This document shows positions 38,255-52,000 of a stretch of DNA of 64,000 bases, one piece after another; positions within the stretch are counted from its first letter, which is position 1, and each line of letters begins with the position of its first letter. Position numbers and translations under genes: made by a program. Source of the DNA: Sphagnum magellanicum (taxonomy: Eukaryota; Streptophyta; Sphagnopsida; Sphagnales; Sphagnaceae); the NCBI GenBank assembly GCA_021904315.1, contig CM038923.1, forward strand, positions 11,476,038 to 11,540,037, given 5' to 3'. The notes beneath the pieces are model-generated. The model had not been told where the DNA came from. It did not search any database and saw only the letters and a list, made by a program, of their open reading frames with translations.

Positions 38255-38529
38255 TTGGACATGGTGTTAAGTCCTTAGACATTGGTTTGGATGAATGACA
38301 ATTTGGCACAAAGTCCTAGAACGTGTAGTGTGTGAGCTTGGAAAAATATATCTATCAATTTTAATCATAAATAATGCGTAGGAGGTAGGTTACTTAATTT
38401 CAACTACAAACGCAATCTAATTTCCAAAATTACATTTGTAATTGTCCTTCATTAGTAGCATTTGTGCTTCCATGCATAATCACCTTGTAGAACTAGGAGT
38501 TTAGGGACGGGAAGTCACCCCACACCTAC

Positions 38530-39640
38530 AACTTAAACCCTACACTATGTTATTACACAAGTTTATCCTTAAATTGCACACATCTATTGCACACTTTAGA
38601 AATATAAATCCAAATCAAACAAAAAACATGTAGCATGGATCATAATCTAGCACGCGCCTAATTTTACTTTTCAAATTGGATAACACTCACACAATTTTCC
38701 ATCATGGATATATTATAATTGCAAATAAAGTGAAAAATATAAAGCATGTCCAAAGTCCAAATTAATGTGAGGTCTACAAACCCCTCATCAATGCACATTA
38801 AATTTTATTTATAATGCTTACAAATATGGGGTCCTAAATGGTTTACTTCTAGGGCCAAAGAACAAAATAACCAATCACATCTTCAATTGTGCAAAGAGGA
38901 GGATTGTATTCTATATATGGAATTGGCAAATGGGCACCTTTTATGAAACATGATGTAACGTTAATAAAAAGTAATTTTTTAACATTGAACAATTATGTTG
39001 TTGAGTTATTCCATCACCAAATTAAACAAAATCTCCCATATCACAATCCTTGCCTCCATTGGAAAGGAGGAGGAACAATTGTTTTCTTGGTGTTCCAAAA
39101 CAAATGCAAATACAACAAGTCAATATAAGCAAAAAATGTCTCTTTGTTAAACATCCTTCTAATGGAATGTATTAACAAAAAATTTGGAGCATAGATTACG
39201 TTTTTTTGAAAATTTTATGACTAAAAAAAGGAGAAGAAAAATAGACTACCAATTTTATAAAACACAACAAAAATACAATTGGTAGGCAATGTTGAAAGGT
39301 TTATTTTTGGTTGAATACCACCAGCTATCGTAGCAATTGCACCAACTATTTTGCTTAAATCCCTATACTTTGTTTGTAAATAATAAACTCTCATACTAAC
39401 CCACTTGTCTTCGCTAATAAATCAAGTCTTTCCCATATCCCTATTTATTTTTAAATTCCCAAACATTTTCTCAACATATCATCACATTTGAAATGTTAGG
39501 CATTGAAATATGTGTCTAGAAAAAATATATATTATAACAAACATGTACAAATGCATGTAACAAAAAGGTTTTTGGGTTTTCTTGTGTAGTTAATAAAGTC
39601 GTAATAGACCATGTAAAAGCCCTTGGGGCTTTTTGTTTTG
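38530..39640. other. Non-coding sequence
   Basis: No gene or repeat recognised. A short inverted repeat at about 39,616-39,636 (AAGCCC...GGGCTT) is not interpreted further. Confidence 0.5.
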
Positions 39641-40555
39641 TAATTTATTAGTACTTATGTGGGTTGAGTCCAAGATATTTTAAGCAACTTGGAGCCTCAA
39701 ACAAGCCAAGCAAATAAAGCCATAGTGTGTTGATTGAATAGTCATCCTCATATTCACTATCAAAAGGATGGGGCAAAACATAGGAGTATGGGACATTTCC
39801 CATGCACTTATAAGGAAAATCATCTATTAGTAAGGTATTGGGATCCAATATTTATATAAACCTTGGATTGATTTCCATAAACACCTTATCCATGTTTTCA
39901 AAAAGAACATTCAATTTGGATTCAATGGATGGGATTTACATATCTAAACATTTTTCATTGCATCATAAAAATACAAGTTTTTACCTGAACTAACCCCCCA
40001 ACAAATATTACACCATAGGTCTCAAATTCGGTAGTGTTGTTGATGACTAAATATTAATGTGAAAACAACTACATATTTCCAAAAAGTAAGGTGATGTATT
40101 GCATCGATTAATGGTTTCAATAGATTTGCAAATTTCACATGAAGAATTTGCCATAACAAGTTGTTAACATCTATAACCAAGAGATGTTGATGTTTGTTAA
40201 TAACTACCAACTTGTTTTAATACAAAATATTGTAGCACCCATTGGTAAATCAAAATTCACCTCTTTTGGGGCAATTGCACACTAATTGGTCTTGCCATGC
40301 TTTGAAATTGGAACATCCACCAACACCTTTGTGCTACCATCCATTAGATTCTTCCCATGAATGTTGGATTGGGTCTGCTTACCAAAGCTAAACGTTAGAT
40401 TAGAACCCTTAGACCTAACATGAACCATTGCATCCTCCTCCTTTTTAATAGGCACATTAGAAGTGGTTACAATATTTGTAATGAAGGCACATCCTAGTAA
40501 CCCATCCACTTTTACCTAGTCCTTTATAATCTATTCTTCGACCTTATTGTTGTGA

Positions 40556-40613
40556 TCTATTAATGAAGTTACACCTCCACCTTATCTATTAATGAAGTTA
40601 CACCTCCACCTTA
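40556..40613. repeat. Perfect 29-bp direct duplication
   Basis: Two identical units starting TCTATTAATGAAGTTACACC lie head to tail with no mismatch, inside the decayed Gypsy region. This suggests a recent slip or repair event. Confidence 0.95.
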
Positions 40614-41598
40614 AACATTTCATCCCGCTTCACATATCCCACATCCCACATCCATTTAGTTTAACTAATTTAAACTTGAAAGGAAAAAGAAGTTTAAAAA
40701 CTAGAAACATACCACTTTGCAAGTTATTAGTTCTTTGAAAATAAAAAATTAGATATCACTTGCAAAAATTGAACAAATGAGAAAGATAACCTAACAAACT
40801 TTAGACGTACCAAGGCAAATTTCCTTACCACTCCCATGTTCCCATCATGAAATACAATTTTGCCAACATCATTTGACTTTGTATATGTATCAAATATAGG
40901 GAAACTACCACCAATAGTTGTTGATTTCATCAATGCATTAAATAGCTCCATTTGCATGCACAATTTTATTTTTTTTACATAAGTTGATCCTTGGTGGATT
41001 GCAATTCTTCAACCTTCTTAACCATTTCATCATGCTTGTTTTCCATGGCCACAAGGTGCATTTCAACCTCAAATAACAGCAAGGATTGGCTTGCATTGTC
41101 CACATCTTCTTGCTACAAGTTATCCATGGAAATCGGTACATAGATTTATAGGATGTTATAAAAATAAAATTATTAACAAACACCAACACCTTGCCACCTA
41201 GATTGAAAAAATAAACTTGCTACCAAATAAATCAGCATAATAGATTGAATGTTAAACAAAGAAATAAAACAGTCAACCTAACAACTAAGTGCCAATAGAA
41301 AAACACAATAAAACGTAGATTCGACAACACATGCCCAATTAAAGTGAAAATATTACCTTGCTAACAAAAATAATCAATCTATCGAAAGGAATGTTAAATA
41401 AAATTTCCAAAATATTGTTTTTGGAAAAGCTTGTAAAACTTTGGACAAATCAAAATCAAGAATGCATGCAAATTTGACAAATGTGAACAAATTGTTTTAT
41501 TTTTTGCTTTAACTTCATTTTCCTCCACCTCTACCCTTTTGGGCTCGTATTTTTTCTCCTTTTCACATTCATTTTGAATTTTAAACAATGTGGGCTTT

Positions 41599-42517
41599 TG
41601 ACGCACCCCCAAGCTCCTTAATGGACTCAAATGTGAGTCCAGACTAAAAACAGCGGAAAGGCAAGGAGTCGGGGCACGTTCCCTGGCTCGTAGCATTTTT
41701 AGGGGGGGGTAGAGGGGTGTGCTAGAGCTCCAGGATGGGATTAGGAAGAATGACAAGCACTTAATCAATCACTCAGATCTGTACAAACCAAACAACAAGT
41801 TGGTTAGTGCATAATTGAAGCATTTTTGGTGCTAGGACGAGCCATGAGCAAACTCATACTCACAAAACTCACCATGGCCCAGACTTGGGGGAAGCCAACA
41901 CCTTCCCCCTTATAGTATAATCTATGCCTCTCCACGAGGCCCACATCCAAATGGCTTTTTGTCTCGGGACTCCCAAGTGGGAGTCCCGAAATTGCCAAGG
42001 TCGGGACTCCCGCAACTTTGAAGCCCCATAACTTTGTGTGCAAACCTCCGATCGTAATGAGGTCTAAAGAAAAATTCTAGCCCTTGTCAAGAGCTTTCCA
42101 ACGGTATGTTGCATGCCACCTGCACGTAAGGAAATTGGGTCAATTCTTGACTTTTAGTGGTTGAGAGTCAAATTGCCAATTTGACTCCCGACCTTTCTTT
42201 TGGCCATAACTTGTGTTTCAGATGTCCAAATGGGTGATGCGAACCCATTTTAGACATCTAAGTTTCAATAGCTTTCCAATGGTATAAAGAATTTTTCAAA
42301 CTGATGGTTTTGACCCCTACAATTGCTTCCTGAAGATTCAAAAATCCTTCGGGACTCCAACTCCCCAAGTGGGAGTTGCCTTGGGAGTGTGAGGGTTCAT
42401 TCTCTCACACTCTCCTGCACTCCCGAGAATATAAGATGTGCCTCCCAGGTCTCCCTCTTGTTTTGCCCTCTTGCAAGCCCTTGCCTTGGTTGCGAATCCA
42501 ATGTTAGGGTTGTGACA
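41599..42517 (+). mobile_element. Solo LTR, family LTR-B, copy 1 (919 bp)
   Basis: Begins TGACGCACCCCCAAGCTCC and ends AGGGTTGTGACA. The flanking 5-mers are GCTTT and ACTTT, a one-mismatch target duplication. It is richer in G+C than its surroundings. Conserved features shared with the copies at 46,614 and 53,863: CACCTTCCCCC followed by TATAGTAT (possible TATA region), and a palindrome at 41,965-41,988 (arm GGGACTCCCA, its complement, AG between). It is inserted into the Gypsy gag region. Confidence 0.75.
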
Positions 42518-44134
42518 ACTTTTATCCTACTTTACCTCCTAACGTACTCCATCCAGCCCATAAGTTATAAAATAAATATCCACCATTGAACAAAGAATGC
42601 GAAAACATCTAATTTAAAAGGTTGGTAGGAAATTAATAAACAGGTATCTTCTTTTCGAAACCAATGTCACATGCTTGTCTAACTCATTGACCAATCTTTT
42701 AAAATGTTCAAAATTTTGTCATTCATATAGCCCCATTTACATTCTCTTCTTGCTTCAATTCTTCAATCAATTGCTCCCATTGTGCTTCCATATAATTCCA
42801 CGGTCTATTTCGCCTTTTTAATTTTATTTCTTCAACCAACTTCACCTACTTTTCAATACAACTACCACTTGATCTTTGGTGTACTTATAAATCAAGGGAT
42901 GATCTAATTAGTACTCAAACCCCATCTCTAGTGCTTCTTTTATTGCCTCCACCTCTTCAATAGGTTGCCACTAAATGTCATCAATGGTTGGAATTAAACT
43001 TCCTTGAAACATGGTCAACCAATTGTTCCCACCACCACCAACCAATCTACCATCTGGATTGTAATGCACAATGGGTTTGACATCCTTACCCTAAAGTGTA
43101 GCCACCCCAATCCTAGCCTTTTGTGATTTTGTCTAATGTTTGATGCTTAGCCCTTTGCTTTGCCTGCCTTGAACGTTAGTATAGTGAAACCACTATCTTC
43201 TTTAACTGGGTAAATGTTGGACCTATAGCTAAACCAAACCTAGGATTATATTGACCTCCCATTGGCTTTTAGATGTTTGTAAAGTATGTAGGGGTTGCCC
43301 ACGTACCTCTTGCTTTAGCCCATAGTCTTAACTACATATGGACCAATGTTGGAGTTGTAGGCCATGGAGAAGGGATCTATTGGTATTAACCAATTGGAAG
43401 ATATTGGGGTGTGTGTGTAAATGGGATTTGGGTTTGTTGAACTAACATTGTGGGAGCGACAAGGGGTACTAAGTTGATTGAATTAGAGGATAGGGGGTAT
43501 TGAAATGACAATGGGATTACTACATGGGGACTTTTTTATTGATTAAATATATTGATATGAGTGGGTACATTTGAATGGCTAATGCCTCCAATGATGAATA
43601 TTGATTAAATGTTGGCATTTGTTGGGGGTATGGACTAAATGGATTTGGATATCGACGAAGTGGTTATGGGTATGGACCATGTTATTGTGGGTATGTACTA
43701 GGTGGTTGTGGGTACTAGCCATGTGGCCCAAGTATTGACTAATTATTTGCCATGTATTGAACTAGTTGTTGTGGGTAGTGGTTAGGCATGGCCACGTATG
43801 ACCAAGGATTGGAGTGAAGATTGTGTGGGAACATTAATGGATTTGTTGCAACATGAGATTAACCTACAAACTTCTAAAAATAACATCCATAGAGCTATAA
43901 GTGGGTATATTGAATTGTCTCCAAAAAATACAAACAAATGTAACCCCCCAAGTTCAATAACAAAAGATAACTTTGAATGTGGAGATGTAGTGTAATCAAA
44001 CCTTTGATATCCATTGGCGTATGTTGGCTTGAAATTCATGCCTCATGATTGCCATGGGATGTTGGGGTCTAGTAATTGGTTGTTCCTTTAGTGGACTTGC
44101 ATCATCATAAACAAATCCATCTTGGGCTAAAAGG
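42518..44134. other. Gypsy gag remnant between LTR-B copy 1 and CACTA element B
   Basis: This stretch holds only the minus-strand gag-like scraps described for 39,645-46,613. No independent gene is seen. Plus-strand frames here are antisense shadows. Confidence 0.45.
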
Positions 44135-46444
44135 CATTAGTAGAAATTGACCAAAATGTAATCATTTTATTTGTGACTACATGTGATTATTAGTCATTTG
44201 CAACTATCTTTGGACATTTTTGCAACTATTTCTTATGTTGGTCATATTTGCGATTACACTGTAATTAATTTGCAACCAATGTGGTTTTCACCCTTCCATG
44301 TGAACAACATTTAGTTTGGTTTTCATCCAACAAGAACAACTTATGTCCAATTAGTTGCAAATGTGACCAATTTAATCGTACCCCTATGAATATACAAAAA
44401 TGTATTTTATGTATTTTACAGGGTAAAATTGGGTATATTCATATTTACAAATGTATATTTTGAATGTATATGAACGACCATATTACATATGTATTTAAAG
44501 ATTATTATTAACATTAAATGATCTTGATATATGGTTACACTAGGTGTCTATTTTGAGTATATTAAAATTCTATGTAAGACATTTATTAAAAATATTGTGA
44601 CCATATCACAAGTTTATCCAAGCTATCTTATTATACTTGAAATTATTACAAGTGACATTATATATATACAACATAATATAATAACTAACCTAAGGTAACA
44701 ATAAGTAATATATTATTATATAATAATAAATAAATATACAATTTATTATAAAATTTAAATATCCATTTATTTTTAAATTTTTATTTACTTATAATAAATA
44801 TTAAAATAAGTAATAAGGAAATTTAATAGATATTATATTTATTTTTTTTCAAAGGACGAATAAAATTATTTTCAAAATAAAATATTTAATATAATACTGC
44901 ATAAATAATTATAACAAGTGAAATAATCATATGAATAATAGAAATAAAATAGCTAGCCTTGAGTACCAACTAACTACAATAATTATTCAATTAATGTTAT
45001 TTCTATTTATTTTTAGATATAAAAAAGGGAATAATTATAATAAAATAGTTAGGCTATATTATTAAAGTTTTAAAAGCTAGCACTTAATATTGATAATTAT
45101 TAATTATTCAGTATTCAATATTCCAATTATTAATTTAATATTTTATGAACTATTAATTCATAAGTTGTCAATATTTAGTTAATTATTTCAATAATAACCA
45201 ATTACTAGTTAATTAAGTTGGTTAATAACTCATTATATAGTTAATATCTAATTAAAATTTATTTATTACTATTTATTCAACTAATCCATTTAATAACTTT
45301 TTATTATAATTAATTATTATAATTATATAATTATGTAATAAAAAATTATTGAAAATTATTACTATAATAATTAGTTAATTTATTACTAATTAGCTAGTTA
45401 GTTAGTCATTTACATGCTTATTTATATATTTTACAAAAATAAAAACAGGGATAAAAATATGGGATAAATTTTTTAATTGAAAGTATTTATTGGGTGATGA
45501 GAGGGAGGAAACTATACAAGATCAAGCTATGTGAAATTTATTTCCTTTCCTTCCCCCTTAGGAAGGGAGGAATAAACCTCAGACCTATAAATAATTTTAA
45601 AAAACATCCCTTGCAGTTAAACATTTTTAATCACAGACTATTTACAACTAAAAAGTTTATTCCAAATGTTTTGTTTTTCATTCTCATTTTGAAAAATATA
45701 TAAAGAAGGTGTTTTATTTTACATTATCATATTGTAAACATGGGCATAAGGGATGGACCAATCAAGAATGTTTAACCTAAAATAAAATAAAATAATTCAT
45801 GTACTTATGCCTGACTTACTTACCTCCCTAACCTACCTACCCACCTTAATAGATATTTAGTATAGGTAAATAAATAGGTCTTAGATAAATGTTTAACTTA
45901 AGTATATGGGTATGTAGATCTTACCTACCTATGTAGGTAGGTAAGCTTAGGTGTGTAGGTAAATAAGCACTACCTACCTACCTACCTACCCACCTACTTA
46001 ATTTAACCTACATACCTAAATATTGATTTAAATTTATTTTAGACAAATTCAATTAATATGCCATGTGGCAAATTTTTATTACACCACATGTCAAAATCTA
46101 AAACCATCCAAACATAAAAACTAGATGTTTTAAATTATTTCAAAATTATAGTAAAAATATTTTTAAATATTAAAAATTGGGACATGTGACAACACATCAC
46201 TTGCTTCCGTTGTCCACCAAATTAGTCACATCTTAATTGCAAATGATAATATGTATATGGCTAGTTAAAAGATGAAAGTACATTTCATTATTTTTTTTTC
46301 TTCCATTTAAAATTCCTTGTCATTTACAACTAGTGTTAGATGTGACTTGTCCAATGCAACTATTAAGATTTTAGTCACAAATGTCTCATGCGATTAAATA
46401 TTAGTTGCAAAGACCAATTGCAAAATGACCATTTTCTATTAATA
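44135..46444 (-). mobile_element. Non-autonomous CACTA element B (degenerate, inverted relative to A)
   Basis: On the minus strand its start aligns with element A (AAATGGTCATTTTGCAATTGG), although the outermost CACTA has decayed to TATTA. Its other end reads CATTAGTAGAAATTGACC, matching A. Both share TACC/TAGG tracts and a very AT-rich core. It lacks a clean 3-bp duplication and has no transposase, so it is an older relative of A. An A-unlike stretch near 45,490-45,600 (GAGAGGGAGG...CCTTCCCCC) looks like a later insertion. Confidence 0.7.
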
Positions 46445-46613
46445 GGATAGACAACTTTGTCTTGGGCTAAGTTCAATTGGTCAAACATAGCCATGGGTTG
46501 TTCCACCTCATCCAATGCTTTGGTTTGGTTTGGTTTTGGTTTTGAACATTTTCCCTTCATTGAAATCATGAACACATGATGTTAACCTTTTGAATAGGTT
46601 CAACCACCATTTG

Positions 46614-47510
46614 TGACGCACCCCCAAGCTCCTTGATGGACTCAACTGCAAGTCCAAAGAAGAAAACAACGAAAGGAGAAGGAGTTGGGGCGTGCTCCCT
46701 AACTCGTGGCACTTCGGGGGTAGAAGGGCGTGCCGGAGTTTCAGGATGCAACTAGGAAGATTGACAAGCAAGTCAATTACTCACATGGACTTGCACAAAC
46801 CAAATAATAGGTTGGTTAGTGCATAGCTAGAACACCTTTGGTGCACGGACGAGCCACGGATAAACACAAATCGTAAGATTGACCACGACCCAAACTTGGG
46901 GGAAGCCACCACCTTCCCCCTTATAGTATACTATGTGCATGGCCATGAGACCAACACTTAAATGTCATTTTGTTAGTTGGGACTCCCAAGTGGGAGTCCC
47001 GAAATTCCCAAAGTTGGGACTCCCGTGACTTTAGGGGTCCATAACTTTGTGTGCTCATAACTTTTTGTGTCCATAACTTTGTGTGTAGACCTTTGATTGA
47101 GGTGAGGTCTAAAGTAAAGTTGTAACCCTCATTGACAACTTTCTAACGGTATGTGGCACGCCACCTGCACATAAGGAAATGGGGGTGATTCTTGACTTTA
47201 AGTGGTTGGGAGTCAAATTGGCAATTTAACTCCTAGCCCTTCTTTTGGCCATAACTTATGTTTTAAGTGTCCAAATGTGTCATATGAACCCATTTTAGAC
47301 ATTTAAGTTCCAAGAGCTTTCCAATGATATAAAATTTCAATCCAATGAGTTTTGACCCCTGCAATCACTTTCTAAAAATTCAGGAATCCATTTGGATTCC
47401 AATTCCCAAAGTAGGAGTTCATTTGGGAATGTGGGGGTTCATTCCCTCACATTCTTTTGCACTCCCTGAAGCATGAAATGTGACTCCCCGCCTCACTCTT
47501 GGCCACTAAA
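46614..47510 (+). mobile_element. LTR-B copy 2, 3' end lost
   Basis: Begins TGACGCACCCCCAAGCTCC and follows copy 1 closely, including CTTCCCCCTTATAGTAT and the GGGACTCCCA palindrome at about 46,979-47,000. It diverges near 47,505 without the expected TGACA end, so it is truncated or overwritten and no target duplication can be given. Confidence 0.7.
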
Positions 47511-49089
47511 GTTTTTCACTTTTTCATGATTGCAATGGCAATAAAGTGGAAAACAAAAAAATGGATGAACAAAATTGACAAATGTAAAATTGACAAAATG
47601 AATGCAAAACTAACATATCAAATGCAAAACATTTGGTGACAACAAATGCAAAAATTACAAATGAAGCAAAAGACATTTAAATTAACGAGAACTTGGAGTT
47701 CAAAAACATAGCACAAGAAGTAAGGTTTAAAACAAAATGAATCTTTTGAGTAGTTGTGATTTTTTCTCCTCTAAGCTCTAATCAAAATTGTATTTGATTT
47801 CATCATCCACATTATTTTCACCAAAGTGTTTGCCCAAATTTGCTTTTTGTTCCTAATATAAGTTTAATCCCTTCCCTCCCTTGCTTGAATCTCTTTCCAT
47901 GATTGTCATATGCTTGAAAAGTTGTGTGCTACATCAAAGTTTCAAGTTTCGTTCCATGGGAACCTTGACTTTCCAAAGTCACAAAGTAAATTGGATTACA
48001 TTGTTCACAATGTGCAATCTCTACAATGCACAAAAAAGAATGTGTCTACATGAAGGTTTATGCCTTCAACAAAACTACAAACTTGAAAGTTCAAAAGGTG
48101 AAGTCTATGAAAGTGAGTCAAAATGCAAAGTGTGAGAAAAAGAACAAGAATGACATAGAAAATAAATAAATAAATAATGCATACATATATTTTAATTCAA
48201 AGGCCTGGGATGACATCAAGATTCAAGAAACTCAAAAAAATTATCCAAAAAGTTAATGATGAAATAGGGTTTAAAGTTTGGACAAATCCCACAACACCTA
48301 GGAAAACAAATTTCCTACACATTAAATGTTGCTACATCCATAACTAAAACAATGTCACCATGTATAACCAAATTTAATTTCGATTTCGACTAGAAAACAT
48401 ACTTCTAATCTGAACCAAAAATTTGACAAAACTTTGTGTCATTTTCAACCATGGTGCATTGTCAAACTACATCATAGTGTTTTATAGGTGTAACATTGAC
48501 ATTTGCACCTTCAATCCCTTGTTCAACACCATCTGTACACTTCATTGCCTTTTCACATTGGATAGCAAATGCTAGTGCATGAGGTAAACAAAAGCCCTTG
48601 TCACACATGGCATAATTGCATCCAACTAGAATATCTTGGTTATTGTGGAGATTATTTGCTACCCTTCCTAAATATTACATAATTATTGTGGGGTATTGTT
48701 TTGCTACCCATTTCCAATACCATGTTAGTTGTACATGTAATACAACAAAAAATGGATCAAGAAAGAAGATTGTTAGGACATAATTGTTTTGATATTTGTA
48801 TAAGTATGTTGGGGCATAATTATTTTGAGATTTGTATTTGTGTGTTGGGACATAAATATTGTTTCAAGGAAAAATTGTTGGTTTGGGATAATATGACAAC
48901 CATGTAATTGCAATTCTTTTCTATGTTCTTAAACATCTTCACAAATATGTACCTTAAAATTCATCTAGTTAAAGTCCAACCTTTAGGAAATTATGTGGGA
49001 AAACTAAATGTTTTACTTGAATCATCTATATAAGCAAACAAAGGAATAAACTATTACTAAAATCTATTAGATATTATTTGTAGGGATTA
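47511..49089. other. Non-coding sequence with a short tandem repeat
   Basis: From about 48,768 to 48,870, two and a half ~36-bp units of TTGGGGCATAATTATTTTGA, then TATTTGTAT, occur. On the minus strand 48,470-48,660 there is an open stretch with CNYAMCDKGFCLPH, a Cys/His-rich motif I cannot assign. It may be a transposon scrap. Nothing else is recognised. Confidence 0.4.
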
Positions 49090-52000
49090 ATGTGGAATGT
49101 CAAGGTTGGGGTGGTTGCCAATCACACAAATGTAATGGCAATTTGCAACCCATGCACTATTTGAAGTTGAAGAGCTTGTGGTAGACCGACAAGGATTAGA
49201 AAGTAACAAATGGCCATGTACCTACTATTATGGTGCGAGATGTCAAACTCATACTACAATTTAAAAACATTTGAGATTGCATGGACAATACCCATATTCC
49301 AAATGTTTGATAGTTTTCTGACCCCCTACAAAACTTTTACATGCAACTGTTTAATTACCTATGTGATGTAATATCTCTAGTTATCATATTCATACAATTC
49401 ATAGTTATAGTCCAAGATTACACATTCATTTTAGGGGATATTTTGCCCTTAAACCCAAAAGTTTAGGTTTATAGAATGGTTGTTGAAAATTTGCCACATT
49501 TGACAATTTGCAACAACATGGAGGTGAAGAACAAAATCCACTTGGAATTCAACCCAATGATGAAAGCATTTCGATTAATCAAGGACAACATGAAACTTTA
49601 ATGGAAATAATGATTTCAAAAGCTTTTACCCCATTGTTTGAAGGTTGTTCTACAAACATGAACCGCCAACCATGTTATATTACTGTTGAATTTGAGGACA
49701 ATACATGGCATTAACAATGTGTTCATGAGTGAATTTTTTCATTATTATGGAAAGAATTATTGCCAAAGGGGAACAAGTTGCCAACCACTGCATATGAGGC
49801 AAATAAGCTAAGTATTTGGTTAAAATTATGATTTCATTCTTGTGTGCACAATTTGGATGTGTATTGTTTCAAAACACATTTAAGAATTCACAACTGTGTC
49901 CAAAATGCAATACCAACAGATTTGTGGACGATTCACAACATGTTCCACAAAAGGTGTTTGGACATTTCCCATTGATTCCATTGTCATTAAGGATGTACAA
50001 GTGCAAAAGTTTGGTGGAATTGTTGGTTTGGCACAAAAATGGAACAAGTTTAGACAACCTAATTTAGGGCATGCAAAATTCCATGAGTTGGAAACACTTA
50101 ACAAAAAAGTGGTTGTAATTTGTTGTTGATGTCCATAACATCAAGTTAGGGTTGGCACTAGATGGGGTGAACCAATTTGGAGACTTCAGTTTTTCCCATT
50201 CCACATGGTTAATAACAAAAAAACTATTTTTTGATGTTGGTTTTGATCATTTTTGGCAAGGAATCAATAACATTTGCAAATGTGGATGGAGCCTTTTATT
50301 GAGGAATTACATATGTCATGGTAAGGAATTGAGGCTTTTGATTCATTCCATGGGGCAACATTCAATTTAAAGGCTATGTGCATGTGAAACATTCATGATT
50401 TTGCAACCTACAGGCTATTTATAAGATGTGTTACCAATGGTCTTGTGGGATGCCCACCTTGTGACCCATTTACAAAATCATGGTCTTCAAGAAAATTGAG
50501 GAAAGTCATTTGTTGTGGGAATTGGCATTATTTGCCAAGGACCCATCCTTATTGGTGAATTCAAAGTGCTTTCAATGGGGGAATATAATATAGGGTGGCT
50601 CCCATATGAATAATTGCATTGGACACCATAAAATGGGGCATGAAATGAAAATTGTGGCTATAAGATTCACAAAACATTTATAGTTCAAAACATGACCTTC
50701 TACACAAACATGGCATCAAACGACATTCCATCACATTTAAATTCCCATATTGGGAGATAAATCTCCTTCAAGCAAACCATTGAATCTCATTTAGTTTTAA
50801 TGTCCTATGTTTTGTAATAAAAATTTTAAAAATCAATTAATTACCCATTTTATCATGAACTTGTTATTTTTTATTACAGACCCATCCAATGTTTATTACG
50901 TGAATCATGACAATTAGCAATTGAACACATTAAAATTATTATATTATTGTCATTTCTTTTAGTAGTTAGGGGTAAATTTTTTAAATAATTAAATATAACA
51001 TATTTTAATATTTTAATTGCCATGTTGTCAAAAAAAACATTTCAATCACATTGAGTCAAATCTTGATGATTAATTTCAACTAAATCAATTTTAGTCAAAC
51101 TAGAACATCACCACACGAGCATGAAAATTAACACATATTTAGTCCAATGTCCAATGTCCTAATTATCAAACATGACACTTGAACTAAACTATGATTGTCC
51201 AACGTTTTATTTGAATTAAATTTCATTGCTAATAGTGTTAGTATTACACTTGGTGCAATCATTGAATATCTTGGTTAATTGAATCAAAATTCTTTGTTAA
51301 TAGTGTGATTACAACACTTGTTCCAAAATGTCTAGTGCCAAACTTTACACTTTGTTGTTTACCATTAACATGCACACAACATCTTAGGCTAAGTTAGGAC
51401 TTGATTTATACTAATCACATTATTTATTGGCCATGGTTTACTTATCTACAACATACTAGATGTGATGCATTGTGAAAAAACCATTTGTGAAAATGTTATG
51501 AAGACCATATTTGGCAACAAGGACACAACATCAATTCAAGAAGACCTTAAGGAGTGTGGGATTTGATCCACATTTGTGGTTACATGACATGGTGGGTGGG
51601 TTCATTAAACTAACAACATCATGTGTTGATAGATGAGGAGAAGCAAAGGTTTATCCAAATCATTGAAAATTTGAAGACACTTACACATTATGTCTCCTCA
51701 CTCACTTGAAAAGAATTAAGGATGGGGATTTCAAGGTAATGAAGTCACATGACTACCACGGTATGATGCAATAAATATTGTTTTTATGCATGTGACATCT
51801 TATGACAAAAGGTTGTAGGATGACAATCATTCATTTGTGTCAAGTTTTCAAAAGGTTGTGTGGCAAGTTTGTGGATCCAACAACAATGTTAGGGGAATTG
51901 AAAAAGAAAGTGGTAATCACATTAATGTTGTTATAGCGAAAATTCCTTCCACTTTTTCAAATCATGACATATATGTTAGTTCATTCAATGGAGGAGTTCG

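Larger units (their letters stand above)
36171..38524 (-). mobile_element. Solo LTR, family LTR-A, copy 2 (2,354 bp, inverted)
   Basis: Read on the minus strand it starts TGTGGGGTGACTTC and ends GGTATGGCTCACA. It is flanked by a perfect 5-bp duplication CCTAC (36,166-36,170 and 38,525-38,529). The order of parts is as in copy 1, with three full plus one partial 190-bp units, two 27-bp units, TATAAA, the 140-codon frame (one premature stop) and AATAAA. It lacks about 130 bases found between the 190-bp array and the 27-bp array of copy 1. The two copies are close enough to align by eye over almost their whole length, so the family is fairly recent. Confidence 0.85.
39645..46613 (-). pseudogene. 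Dead Gypsy gag/protease region, second copy, interrupted twice
   Basis: Read on the minus strand, scraps of one gag-pol polyprotein appear in order: a charged segment (46,613-46,445) and a Pro/Gln/Tyr-rich segment with repeated YPQ/YPN-like words (43,770-43,400); a linker with VGGGGNNWL (about 43,040); a Glu/Lys coiled coil (41,580-41,490 and 41,120-40,970, with EMVKKVEELQS); a protease-like region with LLGCAF and DVPI (40,510-40,280); and a segment with SINTLWLYLLGLFEA (39,780-39,650). LTR-B copy 1 (41,599-42,517) and CACTA element B (44,135-46,444) interrupt it. Stops are frequent. No RT was found at its 3' end. The assignment is from general layout and partial recall of related plant Gypsy proteins. 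Confidence 0.5.

Noticed and set aside
39616..39636. Short GC-rich inverted repeat followed by T residues, like a bacterial terminator
   Set aside because: The window is eukaryotic and no gene ends there.
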